A stretch of 64,000 bases of DNA from an uncultured Bacteroides sp. (GTDB lineage: Bacteria; Bacteroidota; Bacteroidia; Cytophagales; Cyclobacteriaceae). The stretch covers positions 186,001-250,000 of the forward strand of contig CABHOV010000061.1 of NCBI GenBank assembly GCA_902168185.1. The letters run 5' to 3'. A program made the translations under genes and the position numbers. The notes under the pieces are model-generated. The model was not told where the DNA came from and made no database searches. It saw nothing but the letters and a program-made list of their open reading frames with translations. Of this stretch, positions 55,064-63,656 are shown one piece after another (position 1 is the stretch's first letter; each line of letters opens with the position of its first letter).

Positions 55064-58000
55064 ATGAGTATACCGATTAAATCCGGAGATCCGCTTTGGT
55101 TCAAAGATGCTGTTTTTTACGAAGTATCAGTCAGGGCTTTTTTTGACAGCAACGGCGATGGTATTGGCGATTTTCCTGGATTGATCCAAAAGCTGGATTA
55201 CCTTGAAGACCTAGGTATCAATACACTTTGGTTGCTGCCTTTTTATCCGTCACCATTAAAGGACGATGGCTTTGACGTAACCGACCATACAGATATACAT
55301 CCGGATTATGGTACACTTGCTGATTTCAAATTTTTCCTGAAAGAAGCACACCGCAGAGGAATTCGCGTTATTATAGAACTGATCCTGAATCATACTTCCG
55401 ATCAGCATCCGTGGTTCAAGCGTTCACGCAAAGCCAAATCAGGTTCGCGCTATCGCGACCTATATGTCTGGAGTGATACAACGGATAAGTATAAAGAAGC
55501 ACGCGTCATGTTTTCAGATGCTGAAGCTTCTAATTGGACATGGGATACAGAAGCGCGCGCATACTATTGGCACCGCTTTTACAGGCATCAGCCTGAATTG
55601 AATTTTGAGAATGCTGAAGTCCAGATGGAGATGATCAAGGTCGTTGACTTCTGGATGAAGATGGGTGTCGATGGATTTCGATTGGGCTCTGCTGCATTTC
55701 TCTTTGAAGAGGAGGGAACAAGCTGCGAGAATCTTCCGCAGACACACGTGTTTTTAAAGAAGCTTCGTTCACACATTGATAAGAACTATAAAGATAAAGT
55801 ATTGATCGCGGAAGCGAATCTCTGGCCGGAAGACGCAGCAACTTATTTCGGAGGCGGTGAAGAGTGTCACATGAACTTCAACTTTCCGTTGATGCCGCGT
55901 ATGTTCCTGGCATTGCGTACAGAAGATAGTTATCCCATTGTAGACATTATCGAGCAAACACCTGTCACACCCCCCAACTGCCAATGGGTTGTATTCTTGC
56001 GTAACCACGATGAGCTCGGCCTGGAGATGGTTACCGAAGAGGAAAAAGATTATCTGCTGAAAGCCTATGCGAGTGATGCTAATTCGAAAGTAAATACCGG
56101 TATACGCAGGCGATTGGCTCCCATGTTAAATAACGATCGGAGAAAAGTAGAATTACTATATACTATTTTGCTTTCGCTGCCCGGCACGCCCGTTATATAC
56201 TATGGCGATGAGATTGGTATGGGAGACAATGTATACCTGGGAGACCGTTTTGGTGTGCGTACGCCGATGCAATGGAACATGAACCTGAACGCAGGCTTCT
56301 CAACGGCAAATCCTCAGCGCTTGTTTCTTCCGATCATTACCGACCCGGTATATAGGTATGAATCGGTGAACGTAGCCACACAGGAAGAAAATCCTTCGTC
56401 ATTGTTATGGTGGCTCAAACATGTTATAGCCATGCGCAAGAGGCTTAACATTTTTGGAAGAGGAACGATGAAATTCATCGAGAGTAATAATGCTAAAGTG
56501 TTAGCCTTTGCACGTACCGATGAAAAGCAACGTGTGATTGTCGTAGCCAACCTCTCACAATTTTCGCAGGCAGCAACACTCAATCTTTCTGAGTATAGAG
56601 ATTGTGAAATGACCGAAGCGTTCAGTCAGAATCGGTTCATGAATGTAGAGGAAAATGATTACCCGATAACGATCGGACCATACGGATATTTCTGGTTCCA
56701 GGCGGACACACCGGAGAAGAAAGAAAAGGCTGATGCCAGTGGAGAACTTCCGTTGATTCGTACAGACTTATCGTGGGAGCGTTTACTTGATAACTATAAT
56801 GAAGTACGCAACCTTGAACGCAAAATTCTTCCACCGTTTATGCGGAAGTGCCGATGGTTTGGTGGTAAAGCAAAAGTGATCAACAAGATCGCCATTCACA
56901 AAACCATTCCGGTAAAAGTAGAAGGCGATACACACTATCTCACCATCATTGAAGTACATTATGTGCAGCGTTTGCCGGAGCTATATTTCCTTCCGCTTAC
57001 GTTCGTACCTTCTGATAGCATTCTTGAACGCGTAGAGTATACCACTCAAAGTGTAGTGTGTCGTGCTGAAATTCAGGGGCGCTCCGGTTTCATCATGGAC
57101 AGTAGTTATGATAAAGTGTTCCGCGATTTTCTGTTCATGGGAATGGAGAAGGAGATTCGCCTGAAAGACGATAGTGGAGGAGAGCTTGAATTTAATTCCA
57201 GTGTATTTGCGCGACTCGGTAAAAATAAAAAAGTTGATTCTAAAATTCTCAAGACGGATCAAAGTAATACGGCCATCATTTACAACGATGAGTACTTCTT
57301 TAAATTCTATCGTAAGCTTGAGAAGGAAATCAATCCCGACCTTGAAATCATTCGCTTCTTGTCCGAGCATACTACATTTCAGAACTGTCCCAAGTATGCA
57401 GGAAGTATAGAGTACCATGATCACGAAGGCAAGACTATAGTTTTCGGATTACTACAGGAGAAAGTAGAGAACCAGGGCGAAGCATGGGCTATGTCTGTTG
57501 ATTCTGTCGGACGTTTCTATGAACGCGTCATGGTCAAAGGTAAAGCCGTGAAGCCTCCCAAGTTAATTAACAAGTCAGCTATAAAATTTGAAGACTCTCC
57601 GGAGATCATTCAGGAATATATAGGGCGTGGCTTTTATGAGCGCATCGTACGATTAGGACAACGCACCGCAGAGATGCACCTTGCCTTAGCATCGGACGCA
57701 GCCAACCCTGCATTCTCAGTAGAGAAATTCAATGCGAATTATCAGCGGTCCATGTACTCATCGCTTCGTAAAATGGTGCGTGATCGCTTTAGTTTATTGG
57801 AGGCAACATTGCCCAAGCTGGATCCGCAGGTACAGGAACTTGCCAAGAAAATATTGGCATTGGAAGACAACATCCTCGAATGCTTCAGTGAAGTATACCA
57901 GGTAAAGATCAACACGTTCAAGACGCGAATTCATGGAGATTTCCATTTGGGACAAGTGTTGTTCACGGGCAAAGATTTTGTGATCATAGATTTTGAAGGA

Positions 58001-58411
58001 GAGCCCGGACTTGCCTTTAGCGAAAGACGATTGAAACGTAGTCCGCTCAAAGACGTGGCCGGTATGATGCGCTCGATTCATTATGCAGCCTTCGGCAAAA
58101 TTCTGCTGAATGAAAATTACCGCGACCGTGATTTGGAATTCCTCGAATCGTGGGCAGAACAGTGGCAACATTATATCGGGCGCTATTATTTAGGGGCATA
58201 TATGGAACGAATGGGCATGGGCACGGTATTATCACCTGAACATGATGTGTTGCTGAGGACATTCTTGCTTGAGAAAGCGATTTATGAACTCGGTTACGAA
58301 CTCAATGGCCGCCCTGACTGGACTGTGATACCGCTGCGCGGAATTTATTATCACATGAAGCGCTTCCAGGAAGAAAAAGAAGAGCGGAAAGAAACGAAGG
58401 GTAAGAAGTAA
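55064..58411 (+). CDS. treS: Trehalose synthase-maltokinase fusion with a substituted GH13 nucleophile
   Basis: This 1115-residue fusion has an N-terminal TreS GH13 barrel (about 1-550) and a C-terminal maltokinase (about 570-1105). The kinase keeps the catalytic HGDFHLGQVL (Asp959) and IDFEGEP (Asp976) blocks and should make maltose 1-phosphate for GlgE. In the TreS part Glu250 (AEANLW) and Asp316 (RNHDELG) are intact. The nucleophile motif, normally GFRLDAVPYL in TreS, reads GFRLGSAAFL: the nucleophile Asp is Gly208 (codon GGC at 55685-55687), with other changes beside it. Trehalose-maltose interconversion is therefore unlikely. The gene lies 3 bp after glgE. Confidence 0.92.
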   Translation: MSIPIKSGDPLWFKDAVFYEVSVRAFFDSNGDGIGDFPGLIQKLDYLEDLGINTLWLLPFYPSPLKDDGFDVTDHTDIHPDYGTLADFKFFLKEAHRRGIRVIIELILNHTSDQHPWFKRSRKAKSGSRYRDLYVWSDTTDKYKEARVMFSDAEASNWTWDTEARAYYWHRFYRHQPELNFENAEVQMEMIKVVDFWMKMGVDGFRLGSAAFLFEEEGTSCENLPQTHVFLKKLRSHIDKNYKDKVLIAEANLWPEDAATYFGGGEECHMNFNFPLMPRMFLALRTEDSYPIVDIIEQTPVTPPNCQWVVFLRNHDELGLEMVTEEEKDYLLKAYASDANSKVNTGIRRRLAPMLNNDRRKVELLYTILLSLPGTPVIYYGDEIGMGDNVYLGDRFGVRTPMQWNMNLNAGFSTANPQRLFLPIITDPVYRYESVNVATQEENPSSLLWWLKHVIAMRKRLNIFGRGTMKFIESNNAKVLAFARTDEKQRVIVVANLSQFSQAATLNLSEYRDCEMTEAFSQNRFMNVEENDYPITIGPYGYFWFQADTPEKKEKADASGELPLIRTDLSWERLLDNYNEVRNLERKILPPFMRKCRWFGGKAKVINKIAIHKTIPVKVEGDTHYLTIIEVHYVQRLPELYFLPLTFVPSDSILERVEYTTQSVVCRAEIQGRSGFIMDSSYDKVFRDFLFMGMEKEIRLKDDSGGELEFNSSVFARLGKNKKVDSKILKTDQSNTAIIYNDEYFFKFYRKLEKEINPDLEIIRFLSEHTTFQNCPKYAGSIEYHDHEGKTIVFGLLQEKVENQGEAWAMSVDSVGRFYERVMVKGKAVKPPKLINKSAIKFEDSPEIIQEYIGRGFYERIVRLGQRTAEMHLALASDAANPAFSVEKFNANYQRSMYSSLRKMVRDRFSLLEATLPKLDPQVQELAKKILALEDNILECFSEVYQVKINTFKTRIHGDFHLGQVLFTGKDFVIIDFEGEPGLAFSERRLKRSPLKDVAGMMRSIHYAAFGKILLNENYRDRDLEFLESWAEQWQHYIGRYYLGAYMERMGMGTVLSPEHDVLLRTFLLEKAIYELGYELNGRPDWTVIPLRGIYYHMKRFQEEKEERKETKGKK

Positions 58412-58422
58412 AGTAAATGAAG

Positions 58423-58455
58423 GTAGAAGTATAAAGAATAAAAAGTAGAAGTATA
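58423..58455 (+). repeat. Short direct repeat in the treS-glgB gap
   Basis: GTAGAAGTATA occurs at 58423-58433 and 58445-58455, a 22-base period (two helical turns), in a purine-rich leader 100 bases before glgB. Its role is unknown. Confidence 0.3.
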
Positions 58456-58554
58456 GTGTGGTTTAACAATGTGTAGTAGGAGATGAGGATGAGCGTTTAA
58501 CCGTATTGTAAAACTGGTTTTGATTTTTTTTAAAGCAGTAATCCACGAGACACC

Positions 58555-60519
58555 ATGGCAAAGAAAACGAAACAGGTTGAAGACAATGCTTTCAGTTTAT
58601 TAACGGACTTTGATATATATCTTTTTAAATCCGGCAAGCATTATAAGTTGTATGAAAAGCTTGGCGCACATGTCGTAAGCAATGGTGACACAGAAGGTAC
58701 ATACTTTGCGGTATGGGCTCCCAATGCGCGCGCAGTTTCAATTATCGGATATTTTAATAACTGGAAAGATGGTGTTCACAAACTTAATCCGCGCTGGGAT
58801 CAGTCGGGTATATGGGAGTGTTTCTTTCCCGATGTTAAACATGGCGAAGCCTATAAATACGCTATACATTCCATCACCGGAGATTACCTGGAGAAGGCAG
58901 ATCCCTTTGCTGCCTATGCAGAAACACCACCGCGTACAGCATCTATAGTATGGGAGCCGAAGTATGAGTGGCAGGATAGCGCATGGCTGGAAGAACGCAA
59001 ACAGCTTGCAGGCAAACCGAAACCATACGCTGTGTATGAAGTACACTATGGTTCATGGCGCAGAAAAGCAGAAGAGAATGATCGCTCATTGACCTATCCG
59101 GAAATGGCGGAAGAACTTGTGGCCTATGTAAAAGATATGGGTTTCACGCATGTTGAATTCCTGCCGATCATGGAGCATCCATTCTATGGTTCATGGGGAT
59201 ATCAGCTCACCGGATATTTTGCACCGACAAGCCGATACGGCAGCCCCGAAGATTTTATGTATATGGTGGATTGCTTCCATCGTGCCGGCATTGGTGTTAT
59301 TCTCGATTGGGTTCCTTCGCATTTCCCTGGCGATGCTCACGGACTATATAAATTTGATGGAACATTTTTGTTCGAGCATGAAGATCCCCGCAAAGGATTT
59401 CACCCCGATTGGAAGAGCTATATATTTAACTACGGACGAAATGAGGTAAGATCCTTCCTCATCAGCAATGCTTTGTTCTGGCTGGAGCGTTATCACATTG
59501 ATGGCATTCGTGTGGACGCTGTGGCTTCCATGCTATACCTCGATTACTCTCGGAAAGATGGTGAATGGATTCCGAATCAATACGGAGGAAATGAGAACCT
59601 TGAAGCCATTTCATTCCTCAAGGAAATGAACGAAGTGGTGTACAAAAATTTCCCCGATGCGATCACTATTGCGGAAGAGTCAACGTCATGGACAGGCGTG
59701 TCACGACCTACGTATGTTGGCGGACTGGGCTTTGGACAAAAGTGGATGATGGGATGGATGCATGATACACTGCATTATTTCCAGACAGATTCCATCCACC
59801 GAAAATATCATCACAACGAAATTACATTCAGCATTATTTACGCTTTCACTGAAAACTTTATGCTGCCGCTTTCACATGATGAAGTAGTGCATGGTAAAGG
59901 ATCACTGCTCGGGAAAATGCCTGGTGATGAGTGGAAAAAATTTGCCAATCTGCGATTGCTATACAGCTATATGTATACTCACCCGGGAACAAAGCTCTTG
60001 TTCATGGGAGGAGAATTTGGACAATCTTCAGAATGGAATCATGAAAAAAGTCTTGATTGGCATTTGCTGCAATACGATGTCCACAAGGGAGCGCAAAATA
60101 TATTGCGTGATCTCAACATGCTTTATAAACGCGAACCGGCTTTATATCAGCATGCTTTTGATAACAAAGGATTCCGCTGGATCGATTATGGTGATCGAGA
60201 CAACAGCGTAATAGCCTATCAACGATTGTCAGATCATAAGGAAGATGTACTTGTTATCGTTTGCAACTTTACTCCTGAGGTTCGCTTCCATTATAGAATC
60301 GGTGTACCCTACCGCGGTCAGTGGAAAGAAATATTCAACTCTGATGCCAAACAATATCACGGAAGTGATGTAATAAATTCAGGGTTATTAACGACTTCCC
60401 CGGTTAAATATCATAGTCAGGATTATTCCATTTCACTAACTTTACCACCGCTTGCGATTTCTATCCTGAAGCTTGATAAAGAATTGAACGAATTTGAGTT
60501 AAGGGATATTGGGACATAA
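58555..60519 (+). CDS. glgB: 1,4-alpha-glucan branching enzyme
   Basis: This 654-residue GH13 enzyme introduces alpha-1,6 branches into glycogen-like glucan. The CBM48 domain (about 20-130, YFAVWAPNARAVSIIGYFN) is followed by the barrel, with nucleophile Asp321 (GIRVDAVASMLYLDY), Glu374 (IAEEST) and LSHDEVVHGK, then a C-terminal beta domain. All catalytic residues are intact. Length is typical of the short branching enzyme form that lacks the extra N-terminal module of E. coli GlgB. Together with GlgE it can build branched glucan without ADP-glucose. Confidence 0.95.
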   Translation: MAKKTKQVEDNAFSLLTDFDIYLFKSGKHYKLYEKLGAHVVSNGDTEGTYFAVWAPNARAVSIIGYFNNWKDGVHKLNPRWDQSGIWECFFPDVKHGEAYKYAIHSITGDYLEKADPFAAYAETPPRTASIVWEPKYEWQDSAWLEERKQLAGKPKPYAVYEVHYGSWRRKAEENDRSLTYPEMAEELVAYVKDMGFTHVEFLPIMEHPFYGSWGYQLTGYFAPTSRYGSPEDFMYMVDCFHRAGIGVILDWVPSHFPGDAHGLYKFDGTFLFEHEDPRKGFHPDWKSYIFNYGRNEVRSFLISNALFWLERYHIDGIRVDAVASMLYLDYSRKDGEWIPNQYGGNENLEAISFLKEMNEVVYKNFPDAITIAEESTSWTGVSRPTYVGGLGFGQKWMMGWMHDTLHYFQTDSIHRKYHHNEITFSIIYAFTENFMLPLSHDEVVHGKGSLLGKMPGDEWKKFANLRLLYSYMYTHPGTKLLFMGGEFGQSSEWNHEKSLDWHLLQYDVHKGAQNILRDLNMLYKREPALYQHAFDNKGFRWIDYGDRDNSVIAYQRLSDHKEDVLVIVCNFTPEVRFHYRIGVPYRGQWKEIFNSDAKQYHGSDVINSGLLTTSPVKYHSQDYSISLTLPPLAISILKLDKELNEFELRDIGT

Positions 60520-60540
60520 CTGTTTTCCGTTGTCAGTAAA

Positions 60541-60617
60541 TTGTTATCGTGAGTAGGAGAAAACGTAATCTTCTTTATACAGTTTATTACGTACACACAT
60601 CACACTCACGATAACAA
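60541..60617. repeat. Nested inverted repeat between glgB and the GH57 gene
   Basis: A perfect 14-bp inverted repeat (60541-60554 with 60604-60617) encloses a second perfect 7-bp repeat (60563-60569 with 60586-60592). The structure ends 23 bases before the TTG start at 60641. It may be a leader RNA, a processing site or an attenuator of read-through. Confidence 0.5.
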
Positions 60618-60640
60618 CTAACGGATAACGATTTACGGAT

Positions 60641-63037
60641 TTGGAAAAGTACATTTGCATTCACGGACATTTCTATCAGCCTCCCCGTGAAAATGCCTGG
60701 CTTGAAGTTATTGAAGTTCAGGATTCAGCGCATCCTTATCACGACTGGAATGAGCGTATCTCTGCCGAATGCTACGGGCCGAATGGCGCCTCGCGTATTC
60801 TCAACGAGGGCGGTGTCATCAAAAATATAATCAACAACTATTCAAAGATCAGCTTCAACTACGGAGCAACGTTGCTTTCGTGGATGCAGGAAAATGATCG
60901 CAAAACATACGATGCGATCCTTGAAGCCGATCGCGAAAGTATTAAGAACTTCGGTGGACACGGCTCTGCTATAGCGCAGGTATATAATCACATCATTCTG
61001 CCATTAGCAAACAAGCGCGACAAGGAAACTCAGATCACCTGGGGGATTCGAGACTTCATTCATCGCTTTGGACGTTTACCGGAAGGAATGTGGCTGGCGG
61101 AAACAGCAGTAGATATAGAGTCACTTGAACTGCTGGCAAAGCATGGTATCAAGTTTACAATTCTGGCGCCACGTCAGGCAAAGTCAATTCGTAAGATTGG
61201 TGAGCTCATGTGGACAGGAGTCACTACCGAAAGTATAGATACACGAAGACCGTATACTTGCAAGTTACCTTCCGGGAAAAGTATAGCACTATTCTTTTAT
61301 GATGGACAGATCGCGCAAGGTGTTGCCTTCGATGGTCTACTGTATGATGGGATGAAGTTTGCCGATCGCCTGGTAAATTCTTTTAACGAAAAAAGTGATG
61401 GGCCTCAATTGGTACACATCGCTACCGATGGTGAAACGTACGGTCACCATCATAAACATGGTGATATGGCGCTGGCATTTTGCCTCGACTATATAGAACG
61501 TAATACACGATTCAACCTGACAAATTATGCGGAGTTTCTCGCCAAGCAACCTCCGGTATACGAAGCCGAAATTCACGAGAACAGTTCGTGGAGTTGTGTG
61601 CATGGTGTAGAACGCTGGCGCAACGACTGTGGCTGTAACTCCGGTGGTAAACCAACCTGGCATCAGAAATGGAGAAAGCCCTTACGGGAATCGCTGGATT
61701 GGCTGCGTGATGAATTGGCAATCATCTTCGAACGTGAAGCTTCCAAAGTATTAAAAGATCCGTGGAAGGCCCGTGAAGACTATATCAATGTAATCCTTGA
61801 ACGCAATGATGATACGATTCGGAAATTCCTCAAGGAGCATTGTCTCAAAGATGTAGAGCAGAATCACGTGCTACGGCTCATGGAAGTACAACGCAATGCC
61901 ATGCTGATGTATACCAGCTGTGGCTGGTTCTTCGATGAGATCTCCGGTATAGAGACAACACAGATCATGCAATACGCATGTCGCGCTATTCAGCTGGTAA
62001 GTCAGATTAGCGAAACAAACCTCGAAGAAGAATTTTTACATAGACTGGAAACAGCACCAAGCAATGTTCCTTCATTGGAGAATGGTGCACAGATCTATCG
62101 TAAGTATGTATTGCCTTCGAAGACCAACCTGCAACGTGTAGGTATGCACTACGCAGTAGCATCTATCTTTGAAGAAGACCCGGAGTCGTTCCCGGTATTT
62201 AACTATACCACGCAGAACGAGATCTTTATCCGGAAGGAAGCAGGGGAACAGAGACTTGTTCTGGGCGTTACAAAAGTTCGCTCGAATGTTACACGTTCCG
62301 AAAAGAAGTTTGCCTTTGCTGTTATATACATGGGGCAGCATAACATTATCGGTAATATATCGCTGGATATGCAGGCTGATAAATTTTCGGTTATGCAAAC
62401 GCAGATCGTAAAAGCTTTCGAGGAAGGAAGGTTAGGCGATATCATCGGGTTGATGCAAACCTATTTCGGCTCGGAGAAATATACTATATGGCAGTTGTTC
62501 CAGGATGAGAAGCGAAAGGTGTTCAACCTGATCACGCAACAAAGTATGAACGACCTGGAGGAATCGCTGCGCAGAATTTATAACCGCGATTATCCGTTGG
62601 TCAATGCACTGGCAAACAACGATACGCCTATCCCCACTGCATACCGTACTACGTTTGAGTATATTTTGAATGCTGACCTGGTTCGTTGTTTTCAAACAGA
62701 GAAGATTAACATTCGCCAGGTAGAGCGCATCATGAATGAGCTTTCGAAATGGAAATTGAGCATCGAAGATGCCGGTAAAGTTGAGCGGCTCGCAGGGGAG
62801 AGTATATTTAAAGAACTCAAGCGGATTCATGGTGAAGGTCAGACGATCAGGCGCATCGAACGACTCAACAGGTTGTTTCCATTGCTGCGCGATTTTAAGA
62901 TCAATCCCAATCTTTATAAAACGCAGAATCTATATTTCGAGATGTCGGTTCAAAACAGAGAACACAACGGTCACTCCGCAGAGTGGATTAGACAATTCAG
63001 CTTGCTTGGCGACAACCTGGGCGTAAAGGTAGAGTAG
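60641..63037 (+). CDS. GH57/DUF3536 family protein, probable alpha-glucan active
   Basis: This 798-residue cytoplasmic protein belongs to the DUF3536/GH57-like family. It opens KYICIHGHFYQPPRENAW, with a barrel containing GHGSAIAQVYNHIILPL, EGMWLAETAVD (Glu at the expected nucleophile region) and IATDGETYGHHHKHGD. A helical C-terminal half follows (about 350-798), with the DUF3536 region. GH57 enzymes act on alpha-glucans as amylases, branching enzymes or amylopullulanases; the exact reaction here is not known. The start must be the TTG at 60641, because an in-frame stop (TAA at 60626) lies just upstream and no ATG is available between. It is the last gene of the alpha-glucan series. Confidence 0.88.
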   Translation: MEKYICIHGHFYQPPRENAWLEVIEVQDSAHPYHDWNERISAECYGPNGASRILNEGGVIKNIINNYSKISFNYGATLLSWMQENDRKTYDAILEADRESIKNFGGHGSAIAQVYNHIILPLANKRDKETQITWGIRDFIHRFGRLPEGMWLAETAVDIESLELLAKHGIKFTILAPRQAKSIRKIGELMWTGVTTESIDTRRPYTCKLPSGKSIALFFYDGQIAQGVAFDGLLYDGMKFADRLVNSFNEKSDGPQLVHIATDGETYGHHHKHGDMALAFCLDYIERNTRFNLTNYAEFLAKQPPVYEAEIHENSSWSCVHGVERWRNDCGCNSGGKPTWHQKWRKPLRESLDWLRDELAIIFEREASKVLKDPWKAREDYINVILERNDDTIRKFLKEHCLKDVEQNHVLRLMEVQRNAMLMYTSCGWFFDEISGIETTQIMQYACRAIQLVSQISETNLEEEFLHRLETAPSNVPSLENGAQIYRKYVLPSKTNLQRVGMHYAVASIFEEDPESFPVFNYTTQNEIFIRKEAGEQRLVLGVTKVRSNVTRSEKKFAFAVIYMGQHNIIGNISLDMQADKFSVMQTQIVKAFEEGRLGDIIGLMQTYFGSEKYTIWQLFQDEKRKVFNLITQQSMNDLEESLRRIYNRDYPLVNALANNDTPIPTAYRTTFEYILNADLVRCFQTEKINIRQVERIMNELSKWKLSIEDAGKVERLAGESIFKELKRIHGEGQTIRRIERLNRLFPLLRDFKINPNLYKTQNLYFEMSVQNREHNGHSAEWIRQFSLLGDNLGVKVE

Positions 63038-63071
63038 TTGCTTTCCTGAAAAGGTATCGCTAATTTTTACC

Positions 63072-63656
63072 GTGAATTCATCCGCCTCTCATGACGTATA
63101 CATTCGGAAAGTAGCAGCATGTTTTGCATGGATGATCGTGATCCATGTTCTGGCATGTATCTACTTTACGGTAACCCCTAAATACTATCCGCTTCATCGC
63201 ACCGCTATAGCTTTACTTTACAAGCGTGTTTTTTTGATTGGTCCCTTTTATACCGAACATCGGATCAGCATTTCTCCAAGCCTATATATACGTTATAAAG
63301 AGAGCGTAGGGGAGTGGTCTCCATTGGTAGACTATGGATCTGATTTGCATCGCCAATATTATAGCGCTCCCTGGCGATACGACAGACTCAAGCAGGATGA
63401 TTTGATGCGTCACTTCATGCGCGAGGCTTTTAATACAAAATGGAAGCATTCACATGATCCTGCTGAAATAAGCAATACCAAACAGTTCTGTACGCTGAGC
63501 GCATTTATTACTAAAGAGTTAATTGGTAAGGAGAATGTTGATTCGATACATCTCATCTATAGCTTCTCTGCATTTTCAGCAGAGCAATCTGCTTTCAAAG
63601 TAGATACGGTTTGGAATATAACGTTTAATCCAAAGCAGACCTGTGACATACGATAG
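63072..63656 (+). CDS. Small membrane-anchored protein, first gene of a two-gene module
   Basis: This 194-residue protein starts at a GTG (63072). It has one hydrophobic segment near the N-terminus (ACFAWMIVIHVLACIYF) and a mostly extracytoplasmic remainder with RVFLIGPFYTEHRISISP and a few Trp/Tyr-rich blocks (YYSAPWRYD). I do not recognise a family. Similar two-gene arrangements occur where a small anchored protein precedes an HTTM/DoxX-like membrane protein. The next gene overlaps it by 14 bases and fits that pattern. Confidence 0.65.
   Translation: MNSSASHDVYIRKVAACFAWMIVIHVLACIYFTVTPKYYPLHRTAIALLYKRVFLIGPFYTEHRISISPSLYIRYKESVGEWSPLVDYGSDLHRQYYSAPWRYDRLKQDDLMRHFMREAFNTKWKHSHDPAEISNTKQFCTLSAFITKELIGKENVDSIHLIYSFSAFSAEQSAFKVDTVWNITFNPKQTCDIR

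Noticed and set aside
55064-58411. TreS-maltokinase as two genes wrongly joined, or a frameshift near Gly208
   Set aside because: The frame is continuous over 1115 codons, both domains are full length, and TreS-maltokinase fusions are known. The sequence around Gly208 stays in family register.
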